Below the pieces are notes generated by a model that saw only the letters and a list, made by a program, of their open reading frames with translations, ran no database searches and had not been told where the DNA came from. From positions 186,001 to 250,000 of the forward strand of contig NZ_JAGWCB010000007.1 in assembly GCF_020387415.1 (NCBI RefSeq): a DNA stretch of 64,000 bases, in the 5' to 3' direction. Shown piece by piece: positions 35,264 through 44,775 of this stretch (position 1 is its first letter; the number at the start of each line of letters is the position of its first letter). The stretch is from Ideonella benzenivorans. GTDB taxonomy: Bacteria; Pseudomonadota; Gammaproteobacteria; Burkholderiales; Burkholderiaceae_C. Position numbers and translations under genes: made by a program.

Positions 35264-35616
35264 GGGCAGATCCTTTGCGGACCTCTCCGCGCGGGAGGCA
35301 GAGGGTCTTGTTGTCCTGGGGAAACCAGGCTTTGGAGGCCATGTGTACAGCAGGCGCCCTTCCTGGCCACGCTGTCGCGTTCCTGGCGCTTCACATTGAG
35401 ATCGTCCGGATTCAGCTTACCTCACTGTTCCTGAACTGGGGGATGCCTTGTGCGCAGAGACCGTCGAGGACCTGGGTCACCAGGTCTTCATCGCCTTGTG
35501 TGCGCTGGCAGACAGTCGGGCCACACGGCTTGTGCCCACACTTCGAACGGACGGCGGGTGGTCCGGTCTGGAAGGACGCCTGCGACATCTGTCACCACTG
35601 ACTTCGGGAGCGCCTG
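35264..35616. other. Intergenic region, possibly with a response-regulator relic
   Basis: No intact gene is seen. In one plus frame from about 35400 to 35600 the translation includes LCAETVEDLGHQVFIA and GGWSGLEGRLRHL, which loosely recall a CheY-like receiver (a helix after the first strand, then the segment after the phosphorylated Asp). The acidic pocket is not preserved. It is at most a decayed fragment. Confidence 0.3.
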
Positions 35617-35775
35617 ATGAGCCTGGGATCCTTCTTGCTGATTGTCTTGATCCTCATGCTGATCGGTGTCGTGCCGACCTGGCCACACAGCAGAGGCTGG
35701 GGTTATGGCCCCAGCGGTGCACTGGGCGTGGTGGTGCTGTTGCTCATCGTCTTGCTGTTGATGGGACGTCTCTGA
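35617..35775 (+). CDS. DUF3309 family small membrane protein
   Basis: This 52-residue protein begins MSLGSFLLIVLILMLIGVVP, followed by PTWPHSRGWGYGPSGALGVV and a second hydrophobic helix ending LLMGRL. The two helices with the intervening W-P-x-S-x-x-W-G-Y-x-P-S/T pattern are typical of DUF3309, a small inner-membrane family of unknown role. A CGGGAG stretch (35605-35610) lies just upstream of the ATG. No obvious operon partner; the SYLF-domain gene begins 390 bp downstream. Confidence 0.82.
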   Translation: MSLGSFLLIVLILMLIGVVPTWPHSRGWGYGPSGALGVVVLLLIVLLLMGRL

Positions 35776-36165
35776 GGACGCGGCGCAGTGCGGGGAGGGG
35801 CAGCCCTGCGGCTCCCGGGATGAGCGGGCCAAGAAGGTGGCCCGGCACATTGCCGATCGCAGGCACATCGTTCGCAACCTGGCCCATCGCGGCGAGACGC
35901 GCTCCACGCGGGGACAGCGTGCTGCTTGCCACCCGTGGAACGACCTTTGACCCCTGTCCGTATGTCCCGCTCAATTTGTTCTTGTCGATGCTGGCGGGCG
36001 GTTTCATCTGTGCGATGGCGCACAGCCAGTGGGGTGTGTGAGGGCTATGGTGCCGAGAGAGGTCCATCTGGGCCTCCCTCTGGGCCTGGCTGGCCCGGCC
36101 GCGCGCATGCAGTCGGCCACGGGACAGCACCGGCCTGCCATTGACGATTGAACAAGGACAGCGAC
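35776..36165. other. Intergenic region upstream of the SYLF-domain gene
   Basis: No gene with a start codon and consistent coding character is seen. A short plus-strand frame around 35813-35940 reads DERAKKVARHIADRRHIVRN and looks protein-like but has no start codon and ends quickly. The region before 36166 must hold the promoter for the SYLF gene; no clear -35/-10 pair was assigned. Confidence 0.4.
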
Positions 36166-36735
36166 ATGACCATTCAAACCCCCCATCCCATTCGCCGGGC
36201 CGCGCTGTTCACCGCTGCGCTTGCCCTCGTGGGGGCCGGCAGCCTGTCGGCGAACGCCGCCACCACCGCGGAACTCGACCGGGATTCGGCCGAGACGCTG
36301 CAGGCCTTGTACAAGGTCAACCCGGTGGCCGAGGCCATCTCCAAGAAGGCCAAGGGCATTCTGATCTTCCCCAAGATCATCAAGGCGGGTCTGGTGTTTG
36401 GCGGCAGCTACGGCGAAGGGGTCCTGATGAAGGGATCCCAGATCAATGGGTACTTCAACTCCGTGTCGGGCTCGTGGGGCTGGCAGGCGGGCGCGGAGTC
36501 CTACGCCTATGTCGTCTTTCTGACCAGCAACAAGGCCATCAAGTACCTGGATGAGTCCAAGGGCTGGGAAATCGGTGTCGGGCCGAGCGTGGTGGTCGTG
36601 GATGCGGGCCGGGCCAAGAACCTGTCCACCTCGACCTTGAAGGACGATGCCTATGCCTTCATCACCGACCAGCAGGGCCTGATGGTGAGCCTCAGCATCG
36701 AAGGCACCAAGATCAGCCGCATCAAGAAGGATTGA
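36166..36735 (+). CDS. Exported SYLF-domain (Ysc84-like) protein
   Basis: This 189-residue protein has a signal peptide (about residues 1-32, ending LSANAA). The SYLF lipid-binding domain follows: LQALYKVNPVAEAISKKAKG, ILIFPKIIKAGLVFGGSYGE, GYFNSVSGSWGWQAGAES and DAYAFITDQQGLMVSLSIEG. The ATG at 36166 is 7 bp after AAGGA at 36154-36158 and is chosen over a TTG at 36148. Bacterial members are periplasmic proteins of unclear function that may bind phospholipid. No operon partner is visible. Confidence 0.88.
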   Translation: MTIQTPHPIRRAALFTAALALVGAGSLSANAATTAELDRDSAETLQALYKVNPVAEAISKKAKGILIFPKIIKAGLVFGGSYGEGVLMKGSQINGYFNSVSGSWGWQAGAESYAYVVFLTSNKAIKYLDESKGWEIGVGPSVVVVDAGRAKNLSTSTLKDDAYAFITDQQGLMVSLSIEGTKISRIKKD

Positions 36736-36780
36736 TGCCGTCGCTGGGGGACAGGGCCGCGGCGCAGCCCAACTCCCGCG

Positions 36781-37557
36781 TCATTTGGTGGTGTAGCCCC
36801 CATTGATCAGCAAGGTCTGGCCGGTGACCCACCAGCCATCGCTGACCAGATGGCGGATGAACGGGACCACGTCCTCGATGTCGGTCAGGCCGGTCTTGCT
36901 GAAGGCCGACAGGGCGGCGGCGGACTGGTGGTAGGCCACCGCGTCGGCCTGCTCCTGGCCGTAGAAGAAGGGCGTGTCCATGGGGCCGGGGCCGACGGCG
37001 GTGACCGAGATGCCGCGCGCCCCGAACTCCTTGGCCGCGGCGCGGGTGAAGTGCTCGACCGGGGCCTTGGTGCCCGCATAGGCGCTGTAAAAGGGCGTGA
37101 AGGCGCCCAGCAGTGAGGTGACCAGGGTGCAGATCTTGCCGTGGTCGTTGAGATGCCGGCCCGCCTCCTTCAGGAAGAAGAAGGCGGTCTTGGCGTTGAC
37201 TGTGCTCATGGTGTCGTATTCGGCCTCGCTGATCTCCAGCAGCGGCTTCTTGAGCACCTTGCCGACGGTGTTGATCGCGATGTCGGGCCGGCCCACCGCG
37301 GCCACCGCATCGGCGAACAGCTTCTCCATCGCCGCGGCCGTGCTCAGGTCCGCCTGCAGGGCCACGGCCTGCGCGCCGGCCGCCTGCACGGCCGCCACGG
37401 TGGCCTCGGCGTCGGCCCGGGTGGCCGCGCTGTTGTAGTGGATGGCCACCGCCTTGGCGCCGTGCTGGGCCAGGTCGCGGGCGATCAGGCCGCCCAGGTT
37501 CTTCGCACCACCGGCGATCAGCACCACCTTGCCTTCGAGACTGTGCCGTGAGGACAT
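36781..37557 (-). CDS. Short-chain dehydrogenase/reductase
   Basis: This 258-residue SDR has the cofactor motif AGGAKNLGG, an altered NNAG (INTVGKV in place of NNAG), a catalytic Ser in LVTSLLGAF and YSAYAGTKAPVEH giving the Tyr-x-x-x-Lys pair. The C-terminus GQTLLINGGYTT is typical of FabG-like enzymes. The change of NNAG to NTVG affects a structural asparagine but is found in some active SDRs. It is divergent from a LysR gene 109 bp away, its likely regulator. Confidence 0.87.
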   Translation of the reverse strand: MSSRHSLEGKVVLIAGGAKNLGGLIARDLAQHGAKAVAIHYNSAATRADAEATVAAVQAAGAQAVALQADLSTAAAMEKLFADAVAAVGRPDIAINTVGKVLKKPLLEISEAEYDTMSTVNAKTAFFFLKEAGRHLNDHGKICTLVTSLLGAFTPFYSAYAGTKAPVEHFTRAAAKEFGARGISVTAVGPGPMDTPFFYGQEQADAVAYHQSAAALSAFSKTGLTDIEDVVPFIRHLVSDGWWVTGQTLLINGGYTTK

Positions 37558-37666
37558 GTCGAGCTCCTTGAATGGGTTGTGATGGCGCAGCAGCTTATTG
37601 GTTTGACAGAATAGATAAATGCGTCTTTCAATACAGGACTATTCAGTGATTGATACCAATTGAGCG

Positions 37667-38569
37667 ATGGATCGGATCGACACCCTGCGGGTCTTTTTGC
37701 GCGTGGCGGCCACGGGCAGCTTCTCGCTGGCGGCAGACCAACTGGGCCTGCCCCGGCCCTCCGTCTCGCTGGCCATCCAGCAGCTGGAGGCGCGGCTGGG
37801 CGTGCGGGTGTTCCACCGCACCACGCGCAAGGTGACCTTGACCCAGGATGGCCAAGCCCTGCTGGAGCGGGCCTCGGCCCTGGTCGGCGACATGGAGGAC
37901 CTGGAAGCCCGCTTCCACCCCCCGGGCGAAGGCGGGGTGGTGGGACGGCTGCGGGTGGACGTGCCCAGCCGCATTGGCCGCCGGCTGATCGCCCCGGCCC
38001 TGCCGGAGCTGTTGGCACGCCACCCAAGGCTGGAGATCGAGCTGGGCTCCACCGACCGGGCGGTCGACCTGGTGGCCGAAGGCATCGACTGCGCGCTGCG
38101 TGTCGGGGCGCTGGGCGACAGCAGCCTGGTGGCGCATCCGCTGGGCCAGTTCACCCTGATCAACTGCGCCAGCCCGGCCTATGTGCAGCGCTTCGGCGTG
38201 CCGCAGTCCCCCAAGGACCTGGCACAGCACCAGGTGGTGCAGTACCTCTCACCGTCCACCGGGCAGGCGGTGCCCTGGGAGTGGCAGGAGGGCGGAACCT
38301 GCCGCAGCTTGCCGCTGGCTGGGCGGGTGGGGGTGAACAATGCCGAGACCTACATCGCTTGCGCGCTGGCGGGCCTGGGCCTGATCCAGATCCCCCGCTT
38401 CGACGTGCGGGAACACCTGGACGACGGCAGCCTGGTCGAGCTGCTGCCGCAGCACCGGCCGGCGCCCATGCCAGTGCAGGTGGTGTATCCGCACCGCCGT
38501 CATCTGTCCCGTCGGGTGCAGGTCTTCATGGCCTGGACGGCCGAACTGCTGAGCGATCAGAGCCCGTGA
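37667..38569 (+). CDS. LysR-family transcriptional regulator
   Basis: This 300-residue regulator begins MDRIDTLRVFLRVAATGSFS, with a helix-turn-helix (AADQLGLPRPSVSLAIQQLE) and a C-terminal ligand-binding domain of the same subgroup as the regulator at 18913-19794. Divergent orientation to the SDR gene suggests that it controls that gene. The intergenic region 37558-37666 is AT-rich and contains the promoters. Confidence 0.9.
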   Translation: MDRIDTLRVFLRVAATGSFSLAADQLGLPRPSVSLAIQQLEARLGVRVFHRTTRKVTLTQDGQALLERASALVGDMEDLEARFHPPGEGGVVGRLRVDVPSRIGRRLIAPALPELLARHPRLEIELGSTDRAVDLVAEGIDCALRVGALGDSSLVAHPLGQFTLINCASPAYVQRFGVPQSPKDLAQHQVVQYLSPSTGQAVPWEWQEGGTCRSLPLAGRVGVNNAETYIACALAGLGLIQIPRFDVREHLDDGSLVELLPQHRPAPMPVQVVYPHRRHLSRRVQVFMAWTAELLSDQSP

Positions 38570-38580
38570 GCTCTAGAATA

Positions 38581-38594
38581 TAGGGTTTTCCCTA
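38581..38594. promoter_or_regulatory. Inverted repeat TAGGG-TTTT-CCCTA before the DUF3563-like gene
   Basis: Five-base arms TAGGG and CCCTA are separated by TTTT, inside an AT-rich stretch (GAATATAGGG to CTAAAAATA). It lies 8 bp before the GTG and 32 bp before the ATG candidates of the next gene and overlaps the probable promoter. It could be an operator or part of the core promoter. No regulator is assigned. Confidence 0.5.
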
Positions 38595-38602
38595 AAAATA
38601 CA

Positions 38603-38815
38603 GTGTCTCAGAACACTGACAACACCATGCGCTCTGTCCTGACCTTACTGAAAGACCTGTTCCACACCGCCCCGTCCTCGCTGGAGGACAGCCGTGCGGC
38701 CTATCTGGCCGAAGCGGCCCATCTGGGTGACGCCGAGCGTCGCCGCTGCGAAATCGAGCACCGTCAGCGCACCCTGCTGATGTTGGCGCCGCAGCTCACC
38801 CCGTTCATCCGCTGA
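38603..38815 (+). CDS. DUF3563-like small protein
   Basis: The protein has 70 residues from a GTG at 38603, or 62 from the ATG at 38627; no ribosome-binding site decides. The middle (LEDSRAAYLAEAAHLGDAER, then RRCEIEHRQR) resembles the DUF3563 pattern of a tyrosine in a YLAEA segment followed by D-x-E-R-R. It is rich in charged residues and has no signal peptide or membrane segment. The family has no known function. Confidence 0.6.
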   Translation: MSQNTDNTMRSVLTLLKDLFHTAPSSLEDSRAAYLAEAAHLGDAERRRCEIEHRQRTLLMLAPQLTPFIR

Positions 38816-38852
38816 ACGGGCTGGCGCCCGCCGGGGATCGGAGGGCGCCTCC

Positions 38853-39836
38853 TTATTTCTCCATGTCCAGCCAGGCCCGATGCGCGATCTGGTTGCGCCC
38901 AGCCTGCTTGGCTTGATAGAGCAGCTGGTCCACCTGCCCCAGGGCCTGCTGCGGGCTGAAGCCCTCCGAGGGCATCACCGTGCCCACCCCGATGCTGGCC
39001 GTGACCCGCTGGCCATGCGGTGACTGCGCGTGGGGCAGCGCCAGCTTCTCGATCAGGCGCTGGCAGCGCTCGGCCACCCGCAGTGCACCCTCGCCATCGG
39101 TCTCGGGCAGGACCAGCACGAACTCCTCGCCGCCGTAGCGCGCCACCAGATCGCGCGGGCCCACCAGGGCCAGGCTGAGCATCTGCGCAATTTCGCGCAG
39201 GCAGGTGTCGCCCTGCAGATGGCCGTACAGGTCGTTGTACTGCTTGAACAGGTCCACATCGACCAGCAGCAGGGACAAGGGCTGCTGGCTGTGGCGTGCG
39301 CTGTCCCATTCGAGGGCCAGGCTGGTGTCGAGTTGGCGCCGGTTGGCGATGCCGGTCAGGCCGTCCTTGAAGGACAGGGCCTCCAGTTCCTTTTGCAGGG
39401 CCAGCAGCTTCTCCTCGGTCTTCTTGCGTTCGCTGATGTCGAACATGAAGCCGACCAGGGCCTCGACTTCCCCCGCGCCGTTGCGCACCACATGCACCAC
39501 GTCGCGGATCCAGACGTAGCCGTTGTCCTGCGTCAGCGCCCGGTAGTCGGCTTCGTGGTCCACCCCGGCCTGGGACTGGGCGATGCAGAAGTTCACCACC
39601 CGCTCCCGGTCCTCGGGGTGGATGCGGCTGGCCCAGTCGTTGGCGCTGACCCAGCTGTCCTGGCGCCAACCCAGCAGCGGTTCGATCTGCGGGCCGATGT
39701 AGCCGAAGGTCATCATGGGCCAGTCGATCTTCCAGGGAATGGCCTGGGTGGATTCGAGAAGGGTCTTGTAGACGGCGCTGTCGGTCTGGAGCTCGCGGAT
39801 CTCAGGCATGGGAGGTGCTGCAGGTGTCCAAGGCAC
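38853..39836 (-). CDS. PAS-domain diguanylate cyclase
   Basis: This 327-residue protein is read from a GTG at 39836 with GGGGAG 6 bp upstream; an ATG nine codons later (39809) lacks such a site. A PAS/PAC domain (about residues 20-145, IHPEDRERVVNF, DISERKKTEE) is joined by a short coiled coil to a GGDEF domain with active-site motif YGGEEFVLVLPE. The inhibitory RxxD site is not present (GPRD at that place), so product inhibition may be absent. It should make cyclic-di-GMP in response to an unknown signal. Confidence 0.9.
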   Translation of the reverse strand: MPWTPAAPPMPEIRELQTDSAVYKTLLESTQAIPWKIDWPMMTFGYIGPQIEPLLGWRQDSWVSANDWASRIHPEDRERVVNFCIAQSQAGVDHEADYRALTQDNGYVWIRDVVHVVRNGAGEVEALVGFMFDISERKKTEEKLLALQKELEALSFKDGLTGIANRRQLDTSLALEWDSARHSQQPLSLLLVDVDLFKQYNDLYGHLQGDTCLREIAQMLSLALVGPRDLVARYGGEEFVLVLPETDGEGALRVAERCQRLIEKLALPHAQSPHGQRVTASIGVGTVMPSEGFSPQQALGQVDQLLYQAKQAGRNQIAHRAWLDMEK

Positions 39837-39888
39837 CGCATTCTCCCCGGGTCTTCATCGGGCTGCGGTGACACCGCAGTCACCCTGG

Positions 39889-40997
<1,109 letters not shown>

Positions 40998-41001
<4 letters not shown>

Positions 41002-42425
41002 GACGGGTCTCGCGCCGCGTCGGTGGGGGGCTGCTCTTCGAAGGCGCACACGCGGTAGCGCGCCAGCGTCAGGTCTTCGGCCCAGAAGTCGGCCGGCAAG
41101 CCGGCCTTGCGCTTGAGGGCGGCCAGGAAATCCATCGGGTCGGGCAGCTGTTGCCAGACCTGAGGCAAAAAGGTGGCCTGCCGGCCGCGCCAGTTCAGGA
41201 TCACGCCGTCCACCCCGGGGTGCAGCCGGGCGCAGGCATCGGCCTCGTCGCGCACCGGCAGGGGCTCGGGTGCGGTCAGCAGCGAGACTTCCAGCTGCAG
41301 GTCGGGCCACTCTTCGGCGGTCAGCGGGGCGAAGCGCGGGTCTTCAAAGGCGGCGTTCCGGGCGTTGCGGCGAACATCTTCGTCCAGCGAATGGCGGCCC
41401 GCCTCCAGCCGGCCGATGCAGCCGCGCAGCGCGCCGCCCCGGTGCAGCGTGACGAAGGTGGCGCCGGGCAGCGCCAGGGCCGGGTGCGCGGGCTCGGGGC
41501 GCAGCGGCAAGTTCAGCACGCTGGCGATGGCGTTGCGTGCCCGGGCCAGCAGGGCGCGGCCCAGCAGCGGGTCGGCATCGGGGTCCAGGGGCGCGGTCGG
41601 GCGGTCCGGGGGCGCGGCCTCGGCCGACGCCGCAAAGGCCAGGGCGGCATAGCCGACCACCCGGCTGCGGTCACCCGCGGTGTCGCCGGAATTGCGCAGA
41701 TCCAGCAGGCGGGGCGCCAGGTGGTGGCGCCGGGCGCACAGCAACGCGCCGTTCAGCGGCATGGCGCCGCAGGCCTCCTGCGGGTCCAGCTCCGGCAGGC
41801 GGTGCAGCAACCGGTCCACCGTGTGCGCGTCCACCGCCCGGGCCTGGTCGTAGGGCAGGTAGTGCGACAGGTCGGAGCTGATGACGATCAGTGTCTCGTC
41901 GTCGCCCCACAGGCGTTCCAGCACCTGGGCCACCGCCTCGGGCGCAGCATCGCCCACGGCCAGCGGCACCAGCTGGAAGTCGTCCAGCACCAGCTGCAGA
42001 AACGGCAGCTGCACCTCCAGCGCATGCTCCTGGGCGTGTGCCCGGTCGCTGAAGCTCACCTGGGGCAGATCGGCCAGCCCGTCCAGCGCGGCCCGGTCCA
42101 ACGGCACCGGCCCCAGCGGGGTGTCGAAGGCGGCCACCGTGGGCGCGGCCAAGCCATGCACCGCCACGCGGTGGGTGGGGCCCAGCAGCACCACGCGGTG
42201 GATGCGGTCGTGCCAGGGCCGGAGCAGTGCATAAGCGTGCGCGGCGACGGGGCCGGAATACACCGTGCCCGCATGCGGCACCACCAGCAGCTTGGGCGGC
42301 TGTGAGGCCGGCGGCGGTGCCGGCACCTCGTCCAGATAGCCCTGCAACTCGGCCCGCAGCCGCGCTGGCGCCGCCGGGTAGAAACGGCCCGCAACGGCGG
42401 CGGGGCGGTGGGCGGCAGTGGGCAT
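40998..42425 (-). CDS. amrB: AmmeMemoRadiSam proteins B and A fused (Memo-AMMECR1)
   Basis: This 475-residue protein has residues about 1-270 as the Memo-like domain (AVAGRFYPAAP, VVPHAGTVYSGPVAAHAY, VLLGPTHR, ISSDLSHYLPY), related to extradiol-type dioxygenases. Residues about 285-470 are the AMMECR1 domain (FVTLHRGGALRGCIG with the conserved cysteine-containing LRGCIG motif, and FLPQVWQQLPDPMDFLAAL). In many genomes these are separate genes. With AmrS this gives the complete three-part system in two coupled genes. Confidence 0.93.
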
Positions 42426-42912
42426 GGCAGACCTCCTGAAGGGACTGCCGCGAAGATGAGCCCTCCGGGGCGGAAATTCAAGCCCGTGGGGTCAAGCCGG
42501 TCACGGGGCTGGCTGCCAGGCGGGCCCTGATGGGGATGACGGGAGACGTGGCAGCCGGGTGACGTGGTGACTGGCTTGTTGGGCAGGGGATGTGTCGGGT
42601 TTCGACCCACTGCAGGCACTCCCCCTGTCGAAATGGCTATCCGAAACCCGACGATTGGAGCTGCCGGCGGCAAACGACAGCTTGTGCCGCAAAGCCGACG
42701 GCTGTGTGCAAGTCGAGGTATAGGCAACTCTGCGCTTGTCGATCCGCCAACAATAACGCAGCAATTGCGAGGCACGCCTCAGAACGAGCGCAGCTGTCCC
42801 ACGATGGCGTGCGGTCATGCGTACCCCACCTAGGCTGTCAAACGCTGACGCCCAGCGAGGCAAAAGGCCTCCTGCGTGGCGTCCCGCCGGCAGCGGTGCG
42901 GGTTTCGTCTCG
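42426..42912. other. Intergenic region at the left border of the caspase island
   Basis: No convincing gene. GC content falls from about 42.6 kb onward. A perfect 11-bp inverted repeat lies at 42594-42652 (annotated separately). A small stem (GAGGC/GCCTC with loop AAAAG) occurs around 42858-42872, 3' of the caspase gene, but lacks a T-run. Confidence 0.45.
42594..42652. repeat. 11-bp inverted repeat bordering the caspase island
   Basis: GTCGGGTTTCG at 42594-42604 is matched by CGAAACCCGAC at 42642-42652 with a 37-bp spacer. A second overlapping pair, TTTCGAC (42600-42606) and GTCGAAA (42627-42633), gives an alternative fold. The position at the composition change suggests a recombination site, element end or recombination scar. 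It lacks the integron attC core consensus. Confidence 0.55.
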
Positions 42913-44775
42913 TCAGCTCTCCAAGAGAAACCACGCTTGCCGATCTGGGTATAGGAGTGATGCGGCAATTGCCAGAGAGGCGATAAGCGGTGTTTGCGGG
43001 GAGGTCTTCGGCGGGGGCCAGCTTGCAACAAAGTCCGCAGTCTTGAACACGTCGTAGCCGATCGACCAAACGAGGTTCTCTCCACCCTCCATGAGGTGAT
43101 CACCGAATCGCACGTAGTCAGCGGGCAAGTAGGCGCTGAACGCGAGCCCGTCGATCTTCCAGAGGCTCTCATCAAAGACATCTTCGAGCCCGAGTTGCAC
43201 GGCCGCTTTAAGAAGCACGGTGAGCAAATCGACAGGACGCGCGACCAGATCCACGGAATCGGAATAGTCGTTTTGACGTCGGGCGATCAGGTAGTCGAGT
43301 GCTCTGTCGCGAGGCAAGTCGCCCCTCGCGACCTTTCCTTCGCACTGGATCAGCGAGTTGAAGAGCAAGCCTGCCAGTTGTTCGCCTTCATCTCGTAGAC
43401 CCAGTCTCGTGCATGTCGACAGCGCCACACAACATCCTGCGGCCTGCGCGTCGCTGAATGAGGCTACAGAGCCGCTGTAGTAAGCCAAAATCAGCCTGGT
43501 CAAACGTCCGTACAGAGCCTCGGCTTCCGCGCGCAGCGTTGCGTCCCGGCTGATTCCTGTTGCCGCGGCTGACCAGCCGAGCACCTTGGTGATCCGTACG
43601 GGCAACTCGTGAAGCTCGCTCAAGACACCGCTTCGGTCAGACAGCAGCGCGTACTTGTCAGATTCGAGATCCTTCACAAGTGCCGCCGTCGCACCGACTA
43701 GCGACTGCGCTACGTGGTCAACCAAACGTTCAGCGGTCTCCGCGACCAGTTGGTGTCCAAGCGCAGGGAGCAGCGCGACGGCAAGCGTCGCTGCGACTTC
43801 CACACTTCTAAACGGGTCGCGAGCTTGGGTCGCTCGCTGAAGGAAGGTGATTGCCAGGCGCTCAGCTAGGCTTGCCATGACCTCCGGATCACTGGCTGAT
43901 GGCAGAAGCATCGCGCGCACTAGCGACGAGAACTTTCTTGGATCCCAAACCCCGCCAACCGCAGAGTAGGCGGTCCATAGCTCGTCATAGTTCCGTTTGA
44001 TGACCTCGTCGCTGCCAGTCGGCCAAGTGTGGAGCGCGTGGCGGAGCGAAGAGGCTGGATCGCTTCCGAATCTGGGGTTCTTACAGAAGCCGCGAGAGCC
44101 AAACAGGTTCAGGCCCCATACCACCGGGTTCTGCCCGCTTCGGCACAAACGCTGCGAAACCTTCATCCCAATTTCGATGAGATCGAGATTGGCCTTGTGG
44201 TCCTGCACAAAGTCGCGACCTTCAATGCAGTCCAGGAGCGCGATCGTTCCGGTACCACCTGCAGGTGTATCGCCCGCGCCCTGATCCTGCGCTGCAGTCG
44301 CAACCAGCGTTAGACCAGGGGAGTGTGCGTTGCCCAGGAGGCTCGGCTTGAGCAGGACGCCCAGGTCTTCAATGAGGCCGCCGCTCTCGCAGGCGTCGAT
44401 GATGATGTTGCTTTGTCCCGGGGCAGCTTCGTTGAGATTTCTGAAGACATCTGCAAGCGACAGTGCTGAAGCCGATAGACCCTTGGGATTCGAGTCGCGC
44501 AGCCACATGTAGAAGGCGCCGGCGGACACACTCCCGTGACCTGCGAAGAACAGGGTGAAGGTATCGGGCTGAGGATCTGTGAAGAGCGCATCCCTCAGAA
44601 CTTGCCTGAGCTCATCGTAGCGTGGCGAAAGCAGCAGGCGCGAACGGCCAGGGTCGTAGTCACCAACTTGCGGCTGAACGAGCGCGTCGAACATTCGCTG
44701 TGCGTCCCGCTCGGCCCCGTTAAGCTTTCTCGCGTGGTCGTAGAAGTCGCATCCGATCGCTAGAAGCACTCTCAT
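42913..44775 (-). CDS. Caspase-like (peptidase C14) protease with large unknown C-terminal region
   Basis: This 620-residue protein has an N-terminal 240 residues with a caspase/metacaspase p20-type fold: start MRVLLAIGCDFYDHARKLNG, catalytic His80 in LFFAGHGS and catalytic Cys129 in IIIDACESGG. Residues about 250-620 are mostly helical by composition and match no domain I know. The ATG at 44775 overlaps the stop of the upstream gene (ATGA). GC content and codon use are clearly below the neighbours. Caspase-like proteases in such pairs can act in regulated cell death or phage defence; here that is inference. Confidence 0.85.
   Translation of the reverse strand: MRVLLAIGCDFYDHARKLNGAERDAQRMFDALVQPQVGDYDPGRSRLLLSPRYDELRQVLRDALFTDPQPDTFTLFFAGHGSVSAGAFYMWLRDSNPKGLSASALSLADVFRNLNEAAPGQSNIIIDACESGGLIEDLGVLLKPSLLGNAHSPGLTLVATAAQDQGAGDTPAGGTGTIALLDCIEGRDFVQDHKANLDLIEIGMKVSQRLCRSGQNPVVWGLNLFGSRGFCKNPRFGSDPASSLRHALHTWPTGSDEVIKRNYDELWTAYSAVGGVWDPRKFSSLVRAMLLPSASDPEVMASLAERLAITFLQRATQARDPFRSVEVAATLAVALLPALGHQLVAETAERLVDHVAQSLVGATAALVKDLESDKYALLSDRSGVLSELHELPVRITKVLGWSAAATGISRDATLRAEAEALYGRLTRLILAYYSGSVASFSDAQAAGCCVALSTCTRLGLRDEGEQLAGLLFNSLIQCEGKVARGDLPRDRALDYLIARRQNDYSDSVDLVARPVDLLTVLLKAAVQLGLEDVFDESLWKIDGLAFSAYLPADYVRFGDHLMEGGENLVWSIGYDVFKTADFVASWPPPKTSPQTPLIASLAIAASLLYPDRQAWFLLES

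Noticed and set aside
42594-42652. Integron attC site at the inverted repeat
   Set aside because: The repeat lacks the GTTRRRY/RYYYAAC core sites and no integrase is present.
42590-43057. 155-residue plus-strand frame over the left border of the caspase island
   Set aside because: Cys/Arg-rich translation without a ribosome-binding site, partly antisense to the caspase gene end.
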